Source: Gimesia maris (GTDB lineage: Bacteria > Planctomycetota > Planctomycetia > Planctomycetales > Planctomycetaceae). From it: a stretch of 64,000 bases of DNA. Made by a program: the position numbers and the translations under genes. Numbering within the stretch: the first letter of the stretch is position 1; the number at the start of each line of letters is the position of its first letter. The notes under the pieces are model-generated. The model ran no database searches, was not told the origin of the DNA, and saw nothing but the letters and a program-made list of their open reading frames with translations. Shown piece by piece: positions 41,661 through 50,951 of the stretch. The DNA lies in contig NZ_CP042910.1 of assembly GCF_008298035.1 (NCBI RefSeq), forward strand, positions 5,905,001 to 5,969,000. The letters run 5' to 3'.

Positions 41661-42962
41661 TCATACGAAGGGAGTCACACCGGGTGTCGCCACTTTGGGT
41701 TCGGGCAGCGACATGGTCATGTCGTATTTCTCGGGAGAAAGATCTTCTTTGGAATTCATGGCTTCTTCCCAAGTGAGCGTCTTGCCCGTATAGGCAGACA
41801 TACGGGCGATAATTCCCATCATGGAACTGTTCGCCATGTACTCGCCATTATTGATCACTTCACCATTTCTGAGGGCTTTGTACATCTCATTATGTTCCAG
41901 CTGATGCATGTTGGTGCGACGACGAGCGCCTTTCCAGGGATTCTTACCTTCGATCTGGTATTTCATCAGCGTGGCAGTCCCCTCGGTCCCTGACACGGTA
42001 TCCACAAACATGGAACTGCAGCCCAGTTGATGACGGGTGGACGCGACAAACTTCGCCCCGTTGGCATACTCGTACACCGTACTGAAGTGATCAAATATTT
42101 GTCCGTAATCTTCACCGGTTCGGGTCTGACGTCCGCCTGTGCTGTAGCAGCGGACAGGATATTCTCCCATGACCCAGGACTGCTTATCCAGCTCATGCAC
42201 GAACTGTTCGGTATTGAAGTCACCCGACAACCAGGTGTAGTAATACCAGTTTCGCATCTGGTATTCCATGTCTGACCATTCCGGCTTGCGTTTCACCATT
42301 TTGGCAACTCCGCCCAGATAGCGGGTGCTGTGCATGGCGATGATATCACCAATGCCACCATTATGAATTTTATCGACCATCTCCTGCATCCCCGTCTCAT
42401 ACCGCCAGCAGAGACCGGAAACGATCGTGAGGTTTTTCTTTTTCGCTTCAGCAGTTGTTTTCAGTACAGAGCGAATCCCGGGTGCATCCACGGCGACCGG
42501 TTTTTCACAGAACACATGCTTGCCGGCATCGATACATGCCTGCAGATGCTGTGGACGGAAATGAGGAGGTGTTGCCAGAATAACCAGATCCACATCAGAA
42601 TCAATCAGTTTCTGAAAGGCATCAAAACCGACAAATTTATGGTCCGCGTCGACTTTGATGCGATCCTGAACTTCCGTTTTTTTCAGGTTCTGATAACTCT
42701 GCTCCAGCTGATCGCCAAATGCATCCGCCAGTGCGACCAGTTCGACATTCGAATCCGCCCGCAGGGTCTGTGCTGCCGCTCCTGTTCCACGACCGCCACA
42801 ACCAACCAGTCCGACTTTAATCAATTCGGTACTGGCAGCAAAAGCACCAGAAGTTAATGCCGGATTTACAACCAGCCCCGTTGTTGCCAGCGTGGTCAGA
42901 GACTGTTTCATAAATTTACGGCGACTCTGGTTCGGCTGTTGTTCAGATGCTTTTTCGGACAT
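41661..42962 (-). CDS. Tat-exported Gfo/Idh/MocA family oxidoreductase
   Basis: 433 residues from the second ATG (42962), 9 bases after AAAGG. A twin-arginine signal (QSRRKFMKQSLTTLATTG) leads to the NAD(P)-binding domain with VGLVGCGGRGTGAAAQTL, VDLVILATPPHFRPQHLQAC and the GKHVFCEKPVAVDAPG motif, in which the EKP lysine is the catalytic residue. The C-terminal beta-sheet domain has DIIAMHSTRYLGG, WYYYTWLSGDF and VHELDKQSWVMGEYPVRCYS. Planctomycetes encode many such secreted or periplasmic sugar oxidoreductases. The next gene upstream is another Tat-exported sugar enzyme, about 150 bases away. Substrate unknown. Confidence 0.92.
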   Translation of the reverse strand: MSEKASEQQPNQSRRKFMKQSLTTLATTGLVVNPALTSGAFAASTELIKVGLVGCGGRGTGAAAQTLRADSNVELVALADAFGDQLEQSYQNLKKTEVQDRIKVDADHKFVGFDAFQKLIDSDVDLVILATPPHFRPQHLQACIDAGKHVFCEKPVAVDAPGIRSVLKTTAEAKKKNLTIVSGLCWRYETGMQEMVDKIHNGGIGDIIAMHSTRYLGGVAKMVKRKPEWSDMEYQMRNWYYYTWLSGDFNTEQFVHELDKQSWVMGEYPVRCYSTGGRQTRTGEDYGQIFDHFSTVYEYANGAKFVASTRHQLGCSSMFVDTVSGTEGTATLMKYQIEGKNPWKGARRRTNMHQLEHNEMYKALRNGEVINNGEYMANSSMMGIIARMSAYTGKTLTWEEAMNSKEDLSPEKYDMTMSLPEPKVATPGVTPFV

Positions 42963-43116
42963 GGAAAAACCTTTCATTCAGATGGTAGACAGGGTTCTTA
43001 ATCTGTATCTACTACGCAAATAATTGTTGAAGAGCTAACTACAGGCAGGATTAATATGAGGACGGTCATCTGACAGCATGGCTACTAAATGACCTTAATT
43101 TATTATCAACTCTGTC

Positions 43117-44022
43117 TCAGGCAAGATCAAGTGCACGATCCATGCGTTCCGAAATATCCTGCAATCTCTGGCGATCCCCTCCTTTGACTTCCGCTGTCGC
43201 CCAGCCTTGTGTGTAACCTATGTCTGCCAGGGCTTTACGCACTTCAGACCAGTTGCAGTCCCCTTCCGTAATCTCAACCTGAAAACCTTTCCAGAGTCCT
43301 TCGTCGACCTGTTTCTTGCGACTGTATTCCTTGATATCCAGTTTGACAATCCGGGGGCCCAGGATGCGAATCCACTGTTCGGGCCAGCCGAACCGAACGA
43401 CATTTCCAACATCGAAATACACGCCTGCCGCGGGACTCTCCAGTTCATCAATGAAACGCGCCATCTCCAGCGGACTTAACAGAAAATTGTTCCAGACATT
43501 TTCCACCAGCAGTTTTATGCCCTGCTGCTCGGCATAAGGCAGATGCTTTCTCAGCTTGGCCTGCTGCTGTTGATACACCACATCATACGGATGGCTGTTA
43601 TCCACGCGGCCGGCGACGACCAGCACACTCGTACCGCCGTAATATTTTGCCTGATCGATGGAATCTTTCAGTTCGTCGCGACTGCTGTTCAGAAACCCGT
43701 GAACCTGCACTCCCGTTTCATCAATGGCCCGTCGCACTTCTTTGGGATCCACCTTGGAACGATAATGAATTTCCGTCCCGTCAAAGCCGAGATCCTTCAG
43801 CATTTTGAATTTATCGAGCACTGAAACGGGTTCCGTAATCATCTGATACTTCACCGCTTTTTTGATACCCGGTTTTGGTTTTACCGGCGCAGTCTCAGCA
43901 GCAAGCGAGACACCTGTTTGCGTCATAGTTCCTGCCAGCAGTGCGGCGGTAGACTGTTTCAGAAACAATCTACGGGATGCCTGATGTGATAATGCCAGGT
44001 TTTCCAGATTCTGATTTAACAT
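43117..44022 (-). CDS. Tat-exported sugar phosphate isomerase/epimerase family protein
   Basis: 301 residues from the ATG at 44022, with AGAGGAG 8 bases upstream; the 13 extra residues of the longer frame are not supported. Tat signal: SHQASRRLFLKQSTAALLAG. TIM barrel: VSVLDKFKMLKDLGFDGTEI, VQVHGFLNSSRDELKD, ASVLVVAGR-type strand (TSVLVVAGRVDN), IKLLVENVWNNF with metal-ligand Glu, GVYFDVGNVVRFGWPEQWIR with Asp, IVKLDIKEYSRKK and WATAEVKGGD with the last Glu. Probably works outside the cytoplasm with the neighbouring oxidoreductase. Substrate unknown. Confidence 0.9.
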   Translation of the reverse strand: MLNQNLENLALSHQASRRLFLKQSTAALLAGTMTQTGVSLAAETAPVKPKPGIKKAVKYQMITEPVSVLDKFKMLKDLGFDGTEIHYRSKVDPKEVRRAIDETGVQVHGFLNSSRDELKDSIDQAKYYGGTSVLVVAGRVDNSHPYDVVYQQQQAKLRKHLPYAEQQGIKLLVENVWNNFLLSPLEMARFIDELESPAAGVYFDVGNVVRFGWPEQWIRILGPRIVKLDIKEYSRKKQVDEGLWKGFQVEITEGDCNWSEVRKALADIGYTQGWATAEVKGGDRQRLQDISERMDRALDLA

Positions 44023-44106
44023 ACTGCCGCTCCTCTGTATCGGATTAAAGCTGATGATCACGCATCAACAAAGAATATCGGTTCTGTCTGCAACGTACCA
44101 ATCCGT

Positions 44107-45672
44107 TTATCTGTCCGAATCATCTCCAGTGGTCGGCTTTGACTTTCGCTGCAGTGTGACTTCTACTTCCCCCCTGTTATCCGCCAGTGAATTCCAGGCA
44201 TCGTTCAAGCGAAAATAAACGGTACCGCTCACGGGAGCCATCCAGCTGGCATGGGCACCAAGCGGGTATTCTTTTAAGATCGAATTGGGATGGGTCAGCT
44301 TCATATCCGGATCCGGTTGAATCATCATGATCAACCGCCCCAATGGCTGTCCTTTGAAATACTGAAAACTGATTCCGTCCGCAGTACTCTCCCACGGCTT
44401 TGGTTTCTGAGCCAGCGTAAATCGCCCCGTAGCACTGACTTCATATACAATTCCCTGCTCGACATGAATTCCACTTGACTGCCAGCCTTTTTGACTGTTT
44501 ACCACTGCCGTCGCGCTGCTATCAGGCCGCAAAGATTCACCTGAAGCAAACGTCACTGCCGCATTCTGGAAATCGTAGCCCGGTTGCAGATTGCGGGCGA
44601 ACAGCATCCAGTCATCATTCACTTTGGCATAATCATCGCCCAGCATTTCCTGAATTTTTTTAGAGAACCCGTCTCCATGCATATGCTGAGCCAGTTCGCG
44701 AAATGGGCTTCCATAGACAGGATGCTTATCAAAAAACTGACATAAGGCCCAGGACCAGGCATATTCTTCATTGTTATATAAAAAGTTTGCCGGATGAAAC
44801 TGCATGATCTCCTGAATCGACCTGGGGGGAGCCTGTTCCACTGCATCTTCAATCAGAGTGATTCGTCCCAGGCCACCAAAATCATTTTTATTATGAGGCA
44901 TCACATTTAAGTGAATCTTACCGTCTGCGTCCGTGGTATGGGTTGCCATTGACTCTGCAATGCCCTCCAGATACCAGACCGGAGCACCAATGTCCCCCAT
45001 GATCATGCTATAGCAATGCGTGTATTCATGCAGCATCAGATGTTTGAGGTAATAAGGCTGACTCTGTGCGTCCATCCAGAACTGAGCCCCCTGATGCCGA
45101 CCGTTCACAATTGCCGGAAGTGAATCCAGAATCACCCCCGCTTCCCTGAACAGGGCCCGGTTCTGCATGATGTAACCGGTGACCTGAAATTCCGTTCCTT
45201 CACGATCGGGAGGCAGCGGACCAAAATAGTCGGCCAGCGAAGCATAAGCCTGATCGATCACCGCCGGTAGCGTGACTGCAATTTTGGGATCAATATCTGT
45301 GTACAGTTTCAGCCGCGGAGATTCGTAACATTTAATCCCCAAAAGTTCCAGTCGCTGATTATTATGGACGGGCCTCTGATCACTGGGGCGGTAGATCGTC
45401 TGATCCGGTTTCGAAGCTTCGGGAGCGGCCGTGGATGACGTGGCCGGAGTTTTTTCAGGCTGAGGCGTATTTTGCCTGACGTTCTGTGGCGGAACAGTTT
45501 TTTCACTTCCCGCTGTTTCGACGGGAGCATCAGCGACAATCACCACGGATTCTTCAGCTGCTTGCGGCGATTTTTTTTCAGAGCTACACGCGGCGAGCAG
45601 ACAGAAACAGATTGCCAGTGAAAAAGATACAGGGCCTCTGAGACAGTCCAGGTTGGGAGCAAGTCTATTCAT
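44107..45672 (-). CDS. Putative gluzincin metallopeptidase lipoprotein (DUF1570-like)
   Basis: 521 residues from the ATG at 45672; the longer frame adds 43 residues ahead of a clear lipoprotein signal. The lipobox L-A-A-C29 follows VSFSLAICFCL. A Glu/Pro/Thr-rich linker follows. The zinc motif H-E-Y-T-H lies in YLKHLMLHEYTHCYSMIMGD, with the downstream VWYLEGIAESMATHTT providing the third-ligand Glu as in HExxH...E gluzincins. C-terminal domain: VYEVSATGRFTLAQKP, GTVYFRLNDAWNSLADNRGE, a sugar-binding-like jelly-roll. The protein is probably attached to a membrane facing the periplasm. Peptide substrate unknown. Confidence 0.82.
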   Translation of the reverse strand: MNRLAPNLDCLRGPVSFSLAICFCLLAACSSEKKSPQAAEESVVIVADAPVETAGSEKTVPPQNVRQNTPQPEKTPATSSTAAPEASKPDQTIYRPSDQRPVHNNQRLELLGIKCYESPRLKLYTDIDPKIAVTLPAVIDQAYASLADYFGPLPPDREGTEFQVTGYIMQNRALFREAGVILDSLPAIVNGRHQGAQFWMDAQSQPYYLKHLMLHEYTHCYSMIMGDIGAPVWYLEGIAESMATHTTDADGKIHLNVMPHNKNDFGGLGRITLIEDAVEQAPPRSIQEIMQFHPANFLYNNEEYAWSWALCQFFDKHPVYGSPFRELAQHMHGDGFSKKIQEMLGDDYAKVNDDWMLFARNLQPGYDFQNAAVTFASGESLRPDSSATAVVNSQKGWQSSGIHVEQGIVYEVSATGRFTLAQKPKPWESTADGISFQYFKGQPLGRLIMMIQPDPDMKLTHPNSILKEYPLGAHASWMAPVSGTVYFRLNDAWNSLADNRGEVEVTLQRKSKPTTGDDSDR

Positions 45673-45922
45673 ATCATCTACAGTGTTCAGTTTATGTACT
45701 GGATTTGAATCAACGCTGATCGACCTGACTATTGTGACTGATTGAGCGGCTGGAGTCGAGGAACCTTTCGGGTGAGTGCCTGAGTTGATCAATTCGATCA
45801 ATTATTGCAGAATGATCAGATCAGTTGCTGATGGCAGAAACAGTAGCCGTATCTTATTCTTACGTAAGATCAGTGCCGAATGCTGAATCATTTCTTCGTT
45901 TTTGTTTTAGAGGATCCGCTCT

Positions 45923-46738
45923 ATGAGTGCTTTTCGTTACAGCCTGAATGCCAGTACAATCCGTACCACTCCTCTGCTTGAAAAAATCAGCGTGACGGCG
46001 GAAGCCGGCTACGAAGGCATTGAGCTGTGGTTTGATGAAATCGAAGCATATCTGGAGGCAGGAGGAACACTGGAGACAATTTCTGCGGCAATTCAGAAAT
46101 CCGGCCTGGCCATTCCCACCATGATCATGCTGCGAGACTGGTGGTCCGCATCAGAAGAAGAGTACCCGACTGTGTTTGAGATCTGTCTGAAACGCATCAA
46201 AATCGCTGCCGAACTGGGGGCGGAATATGTCATCGCCTGTCCGCATCGTGAAGTCCCCGATTATGATCTGGGCGGCAAACGCTATCGGGAACTGCTTGAA
46301 GCCGGCATTGAAGCAGGGGCCAAACCGGCAGTCGAATTCCTGGGCTTCGTCGAAGCCGTCACAAAAATCGAAGACGCACTGCAGGTCGTCGAGAAATCGG
46401 CACATCCCCAGGCGACGTTAGTCCTCGATCCGTTTCATGTCTTCCGCGGCGGAGGCAGCATGGAAACGATCGCGCAGCTGAAACCAGCTCAGATCGCGAT
46501 TTCCCATTTCAACGACGCCGTCGATACGATTCCCCGCGAACAGCAGATGGATCCGGATCGTGTGCTTCCTGGCGACGGGCACCTCGACCTGACCCGCTAT
46601 TGCCGGCTCTTAAAACAGATTGGTTACAACAGCTGGCTTTCACTGGAACTGTTTCGCGACGACCTCTGGCAGCAGGACCCGCTCAGTGTTGCCCGGCTCG
46701 GCCTGGAACGTATGCGGTCGATTGCAGAAAATGCCTGA
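45923..46738 (+). CDS. Sugar phosphate isomerase/epimerase family protein
   Basis: 271 residues, cytosolic (no signal). Ribosome site AGAGGA 9 bases before the ATG. Barrel: MSAFRYSLNASTIRTTPLLE, TAEAGYEGIELWFDEIEAYL, LAIPTMIMLRDWW, AAELGAEYVIACPH, KPAVEFLGFVEAVT with metal-ligand Glu, ATLVLDPFHVFRGGG with Asp/His, IAISHFNDAVD with His and WLSLELFRDDLW with Glu. The usual Glu-Asp/His-His-Glu metal set can thus be followed. It lies divergent from the peptidase lipoprotein and next to the pectate lyase. A role in sugar acid catabolism is likely but not proven. Confidence 0.88.
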   Translation: MSAFRYSLNASTIRTTPLLEKISVTAEAGYEGIELWFDEIEAYLEAGGTLETISAAIQKSGLAIPTMIMLRDWWSASEEEYPTVFEICLKRIKIAAELGAEYVIACPHREVPDYDLGGKRYRELLEAGIEAGAKPAVEFLGFVEAVTKIEDALQVVEKSAHPQATLVLDPFHVFRGGGSMETIAQLKPAQIAISHFNDAVDTIPREQQMDPDRVLPGDGHLDLTRYCRLLKQIGYNSWLSLELFRDDLWQQDPLSVARLGLERMRSIAENA

Positions 46739-46773
46739 TCTGTCTTGCTACTCTATTTCACGATACGACTTGA

Positions 46774-48231
46774 TTAGTCCTTTTGTTTTGCAGCGACAAA
46801 ATCAGCCAAAGTGTTCAGATTCCGGATGAAGACACGGGTATCAATCGTGCGCAAATTTTCTTTGCCCGATGCATTAAGATCGCCCTGTTTCAACCAGGCA
46901 CCTTCGGAGTTCAGGGACTCGATGGCAGATTTCGCCTTCGCTGTCAACGAAGGAGTCAAACGGACCCGATGTGTGGGAAACCGCATGGAAGCCAGTTTCT
47001 CAGGTGAATCATCCAGCAGTCTACGATAACGACCCTCCAGAGAATCGACACCGGATTTAATAATGAAGCCGTAATGTGTGGGGAGGTCATTGTCGTTGTA
47101 GGTCAACTGATACTTTTTCGTAAAGTACAGGGGACGATTGGTTTTCAACTCATAAAACCGGGCCAGCTTTCCATCAGGCAGTTCCGACTTTTTTAAATAC
47201 GCCAGGGCAGGTGGAATCGGTTTCAGATATTTTTTATCACCAGAATAAATATAGATCTGCATCAGCGTTTTGATAATGCCTTGCGACTCGCCACCGGTCA
47301 CGGCAGGGGGTTCGAACTTGCGAGCCCAGGCTGGTTGCATCTGGCTGTTATACTGCTGTGCCCAGGCTGGCTGTGGTTCGGGCATTTGGGCCAGAATGAT
47401 GAAGTCTCCCGCTTTCAATGCAGCCTGCTGATAGCGCTCATCCTGATACACGTGATGTGCCAGAAACATCACGTCTACCAGATCTTCAATCAGATTGTCG
47501 TTAAAGGTGTAGTAATTGAGATACTTTTTCTTAGGAAACTCGCGCGGCCAGCTTTCCGGATAATTCGCTTTGATCACAGGATACTCTTGGGGATCGGGTG
47601 GACTGTCAAAGCGTTGCGGCCAGCCTCCATTGGGATACTGGGCTTTCAGTAATGCGTTTAATGCATACATGGCTGCTTCGTGAATTGATTGATCCTGAAA
47701 CTTCAGTTCCTGATCCATCAGAATCAGGAACTGTAATGCGGCCTGAGTCGTATTATCATCCAGTGTGGTTGTATTGCGTGCCTTGGGACCGCCGCCATTC
47801 ACACGATACTGATAAGATTTGCGATCTTCATAATCGATGTAGTAATTCCAGCCACCCGATTTCAGTTGTCCGTTGACCAGAGCATAGGCGGCAGATTTCG
47901 CTGCTTTCAGTAAATAAGGCTCACCGGTTTTCTGATAAGCTCTCAGATACGCTTCGCCCACACTGGGGGTTCCCGGAGGCTGAACCCAGACACGCGAAGC
48001 AGGCGCCTGATTTTCCCCTTCCCGTTCTTTGAGATCCTGACTGTACAGCCAGAGATAACCGCCTTCGGTGGAAACCTGGCTGGTAAAATAATTCGTTGCC
48101 TTCTGCATGGCCTGTCGCGCCGCTGCGTCCGTCACATCGGCACCGGGAAGATCATCGGCGATGACACAGAAGAAAACAAAGCTGATACAGAACAAAAAAC
48201 ACATTCTCATCAAGGGGCGCGTTTCCGACAT
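46774..48231 (-). CDS. Pectate lyase, PL10 family
   Basis: 485 residues from the ATG at 48231 behind AAGGATC; the frame from 48282 adds 17 residues. Signal: MRMCFLFCISFVFFCVIADD. The body is all helical toroid: ATNYFTSQVSTEGGYLWLYS, VQPPGTPSVGEAYLRAYQKT, GGWNYYIDYEDRKSYQYRVN, NTTTLDDNTTQAALQFLILM, AQYPNGGWPQRFDSPPDPQE, LNYYTFNDNLIEDLVDVM. YPNGGWPQ and TFNDN are characteristic of family 10 pectic acid lyases, which cut polygalacturonate by beta-elimination. Exported. It lies on the opposite strand from the GntP permease, with divergent promoters between. The pair suggests pectin-derived sugar-acid use. Confidence 0.85.
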   Translation of the reverse strand: MSETRPLMRMCFLFCISFVFFCVIADDLPGADVTDAAARQAMQKATNYFTSQVSTEGGYLWLYSQDLKEREGENQAPASRVWVQPPGTPSVGEAYLRAYQKTGEPYLLKAAKSAAYALVNGQLKSGGWNYYIDYEDRKSYQYRVNGGGPKARNTTTLDDNTTQAALQFLILMDQELKFQDQSIHEAAMYALNALLKAQYPNGGWPQRFDSPPDPQEYPVIKANYPESWPREFPKKKYLNYYTFNDNLIEDLVDVMFLAHHVYQDERYQQAALKAGDFIILAQMPEPQPAWAQQYNSQMQPAWARKFEPPAVTGGESQGIIKTLMQIYIYSGDKKYLKPIPPALAYLKKSELPDGKLARFYELKTNRPLYFTKKYQLTYNDNDLPTHYGFIIKSGVDSLEGRYRRLLDDSPEKLASMRFPTHRVRLTPSLTAKAKSAIESLNSEGAWLKQGDLNASGKENLRTIDTRVFIRNLNTLADFVAAKQKD

Positions 48232-48446
48232 GAGCCACAGATCCTTTTCGCAATAGTTGTATGACAGGCAACAGAGAATCATCGTACTGCAAACAGATTT
48301 TAAACGGAAGCATCACCTTTTCTTAATTTACTTCAGTAATAGAGGCCTCAATTTCTACGGCGCGGTGGGTTGCGTCAGCGACAATTCTATGTAATGCTCG
48401 TACCCATTCATGAAGATTCATCTAAGATTTTCCCGGAGAAGCGCTT

Positions 48447-49904
48447 ATGTTGGAAAACAGTCCATTTATCCTATCAGCGATCCGCTTCAATAAATTGTTC
48501 AGCTATCTGGACGAGCCATTCGTCATATTGGCGATCGGTATCTCCATAGTCATCGGGATGATTATCTTTCTCCGGATTAATGCTTTTCTGGCATTGATCA
48601 CTGCTGCCATGGTAGTCAGTCTGCTGGGTCCCGAATCTGCCGAGGGAATTAATCGCATGAAACGGGTCGCGATCGCCTTTGGTGACTCGGTCTCCGGGAT
48701 CGGTATCGTCATTGCGCTGGCTGCGATCATCGGTAAATGCATGATGGATAGTGGTGCAGCGGACAGAATTGTGCGCACTTTTCTCAAGGCATTAGGTGAA
48801 AAGAATGCATCGTTTGCGCTGATGGGAAGTGGCTTTGTCCTCGCTGTGCCGGTCTTTTTTGATACGGTCTTCTACCTGTTGATCCCATTGGCACGTTCAC
48901 TGTACCGCAGCACGCATCGTAACTACCTGTTATATATCATGGCGATCGCCGCCGGTGGCGCCATTACTCACACACTGGTTCCTCCGACTCCCGGTCCTCT
49001 GGCGATGGCAGAATACCTGGGTGTTGACCTGGGAAAAATGATCTTTGTCGGCGTGCTGGTTGCTTTACCGGCTGCACTGGTTGGCATCCTGTATGGAAAG
49101 TTTTCCAATCACATGATGGATATTCCCATGCGGGACGTCGCCGAACATAAAGAACCTGATCCGCTTGAAGAGCACGAGCTCCCTTCGCTGTTTGTTTCAT
49201 TGCTCCCGATTGTCCTCCCGGTGCTGATGATTACCGCCAATACACTCGTCAATTCACTTGTCGATGCCAACATTGGCCCCCAGAAACTTCTCACCAATAT
49301 CGCTCCTTATACTACGATCATTGGTGATGCCAACTTCGCACTCCTGGTTGCGACAGCGATCTCTCTGATCATCCTGCTGAGACAACGCAGCATGACTCTA
49401 TTACAGTTGAGTGCCACCGTTGAACAGGCATTGATGAGTGGCGGCGTGATCATTCTGATTACTGCAGGCGGAGGAGCCTTTGGTAAAATGCTGACCGTGG
49501 CCAAAATCGGTCCCGCCATTCAGGAGATGTTCAGCAACGAGTCTGGTGGAACGGGGTTGAGCTTTCTGTTCCTGGGATTTGGAATCGCCGCCCTGTTGAA
49601 AGTGGCACAAGGCTCCAGTACGGTCGCGATGATTACAACTTCGGCAATGCTGTCAGCCATGCTGACTACAAACACTGTTAATCCAATCTCCCTCGGATTT
49701 GATCCCGTTTACCTGGCAACAGCGATTGGTGCCGGCTCTTTGATTGGTTCCTGGATGAATGACAGTGGTTTCTGGATTTTCTGTAAGATGAGTGGCCTGA
49801 CCGAGGCGGAAGCCCTTAAATCCTGGACCCCCCTGCTGTTTGTGATGGGATGTACGAGTATGGCGACGACCATCCTGCTTTCCATCGTCTGGCCAATGTC
49901 ATAA
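48447..49904 (+). CDS. GntP-family sugar-acid permease
   Basis: 485 residues, about 12 membrane helices. Motifs of the gluconate/H+ symporter family: FLRINAFLALITAAMVVSLL, VSGIGIVIALAAIIGKCMMD, SGAADRIVRTFLKALGEKN, AVPVFFDTVFYLLIPLARSL, THTLVPPTPGPLAMAEYLG, ITAGGGAFGKMLTVAKIGPA, LKVAQGSSTVAMITTSAMLS and GAGSLIGSWMNDSGFWIFCK. The AQGSSTVA and NDSGFW strings are conserved throughout the family. It imports gluconate or a related sugar acid by proton symport. Ribosome site CCGGAG is 9 bases before the ATG. Upstream lies the pectate lyase gene, divergent. Confidence 0.93.
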   Translation: MLENSPFILSAIRFNKLFSYLDEPFVILAIGISIVIGMIIFLRINAFLALITAAMVVSLLGPESAEGINRMKRVAIAFGDSVSGIGIVIALAAIIGKCMMDSGAADRIVRTFLKALGEKNASFALMGSGFVLAVPVFFDTVFYLLIPLARSLYRSTHRNYLLYIMAIAAGGAITHTLVPPTPGPLAMAEYLGVDLGKMIFVGVLVALPAALVGILYGKFSNHMMDIPMRDVAEHKEPDPLEEHELPSLFVSLLPIVLPVLMITANTLVNSLVDANIGPQKLLTNIAPYTTIIGDANFALLVATAISLIILLRQRSMTLLQLSATVEQALMSGGVIILITAGGGAFGKMLTVAKIGPAIQEMFSNESGGTGLSFLFLGFGIAALLKVAQGSSTVAMITTSAMLSAMLTTNTVNPISLGFDPVYLATAIGAGSLIGSWMNDSGFWIFCKMSGLTEAEALKSWTPLLFVMGCTSMATTILLSIVWPMS

Positions 49905-50009
49905 CTCTTTTCCGGATGTCAGCTTTACATTGCTGAAATCAGGGTCTACTCTGAATCGAGGTCCCGATACACACCTGACGTATGCTTTCCGCTTGAGAGG
50001 AGTCCGGAG

Positions 50010-50945
50010 ATGAGCGCCCTTTTTCCGCAATGCCAGATTGTTCCTCAGCCCGAATCTCAATTCTCGTTTCGAATTCAGGGCAAGGAACGGTTGCGCTGGC
50101 ATCATGCAACCCATTATTCACGCCCTTTTTTCTATCCGCTGACCGGGCCGTCCGGCATCCCGTTAACTCGCATTGGACATCCCGGGGCTCCCAATCATGA
50201 CCATCATCGTTCGGTCTGGTTCGCGCACCACCAGGTACTGGGAATCAACTTCTGGGCAGAAAATACGGAAGCGACCATCGCACAGAAACGCTGGCTTTCC
50301 CTCGATGAAGCAGACGACGAAGCAATCCTGGCAGTGGAACTGGAATGGCGGGATGGACATGACCCACAGCCTTTACTGCGCCAGGAACTGATTTCTGCAA
50401 TACGTACGAATCAAAAACAGGAACTGTTTCTGGAACTGCAAACCACATTTTATCCGATGGCAGAATCCCTGGAGTTTCAGAAAACGAATTTCGGTTTTCT
50501 GGCGGTGCGGGTCGCGAAATCCATCTCCAGTTTTTTCGGTGCAGGAAAAATCACGAACAGTCGCCAGCAGTCGGGTGAAAAAGAGATCTTTGGTAAACCG
50601 GCTGAATGGATGGATTATTCAGGTCCTGTTGCACCTGAAATCACAGAGGGAATCACCTATTTTTATCATCCCGAAAATCCCGTGGCAGCATCAGAGGATT
50701 CTGTATCGTGGCATGTTCGGGAAGATGGCTGGATGGGAGCATCTCCCTGCATGCACGGATCTCTGGAAACAACTCGAAAGACGCCGTTGACATTTCGATT
50801 TCTACTGCATGCCCATGCCGGCGAAATCAATCATGACCAGGCAAGCAGGGTCTATCAGCAATTTTCGGAGAGTCTGCGTTATCAGTTGCGTAAGCCGGAA
50901 AAGAAGCACACCAGCGCATCGGTCAGTCGAAGAACTTCTCAGTAA
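50010..50945 (+). CDS. DUF6807 (PmoA-like) family protein
   Basis: 311 residues, no signal peptide. Ribosome site GAGAGGAG ahead of the ATG. The family core is NHDHHRSVWFAHHQVLGINF, followed by ELEWRDGHDPQPLLRQELIS, LELQTTFYPM, FGFLAVRVAKSISSF and EGITYFYHPENP. The DHHRSxWFAH motif defines DUF6807, often misnamed methane oxygenase PmoA; the fold is probably a sugar-mutarotase-like beta-sandwich and members lie beside Gfo/Idh and sugar-isomerase genes in planctomycetes. It follows the permease by 105 bases on the same strand, possibly co-transcribed. Function unknown; not methane monooxygenase. Confidence 0.85.
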   Translation: MSALFPQCQIVPQPESQFSFRIQGKERLRWHHATHYSRPFFYPLTGPSGIPLTRIGHPGAPNHDHHRSVWFAHHQVLGINFWAENTEATIAQKRWLSLDEADDEAILAVELEWRDGHDPQPLLRQELISAIRTNQKQELFLELQTTFYPMAESLEFQKTNFGFLAVRVAKSISSFFGAGKITNSRQQSGEKEIFGKPAEWMDYSGPVAPEITEGITYFYHPENPVAASEDSVSWHVREDGWMGASPCMHGSLETTRKTPLTFRFLLHAHAGEINHDQASRVYQQFSESLRYQLRKPEKKHTSASVSRRTSQ

Positions 50946-50951
50946 GTAGAT

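Noticed and set aside
50010..50945. Methane monooxygenase subunit (PmoA) label for the DUF6807 gene
   Set aside because: The protein has no membrane helices or copper ligands of PmoA; the family name is a historical mislabel.
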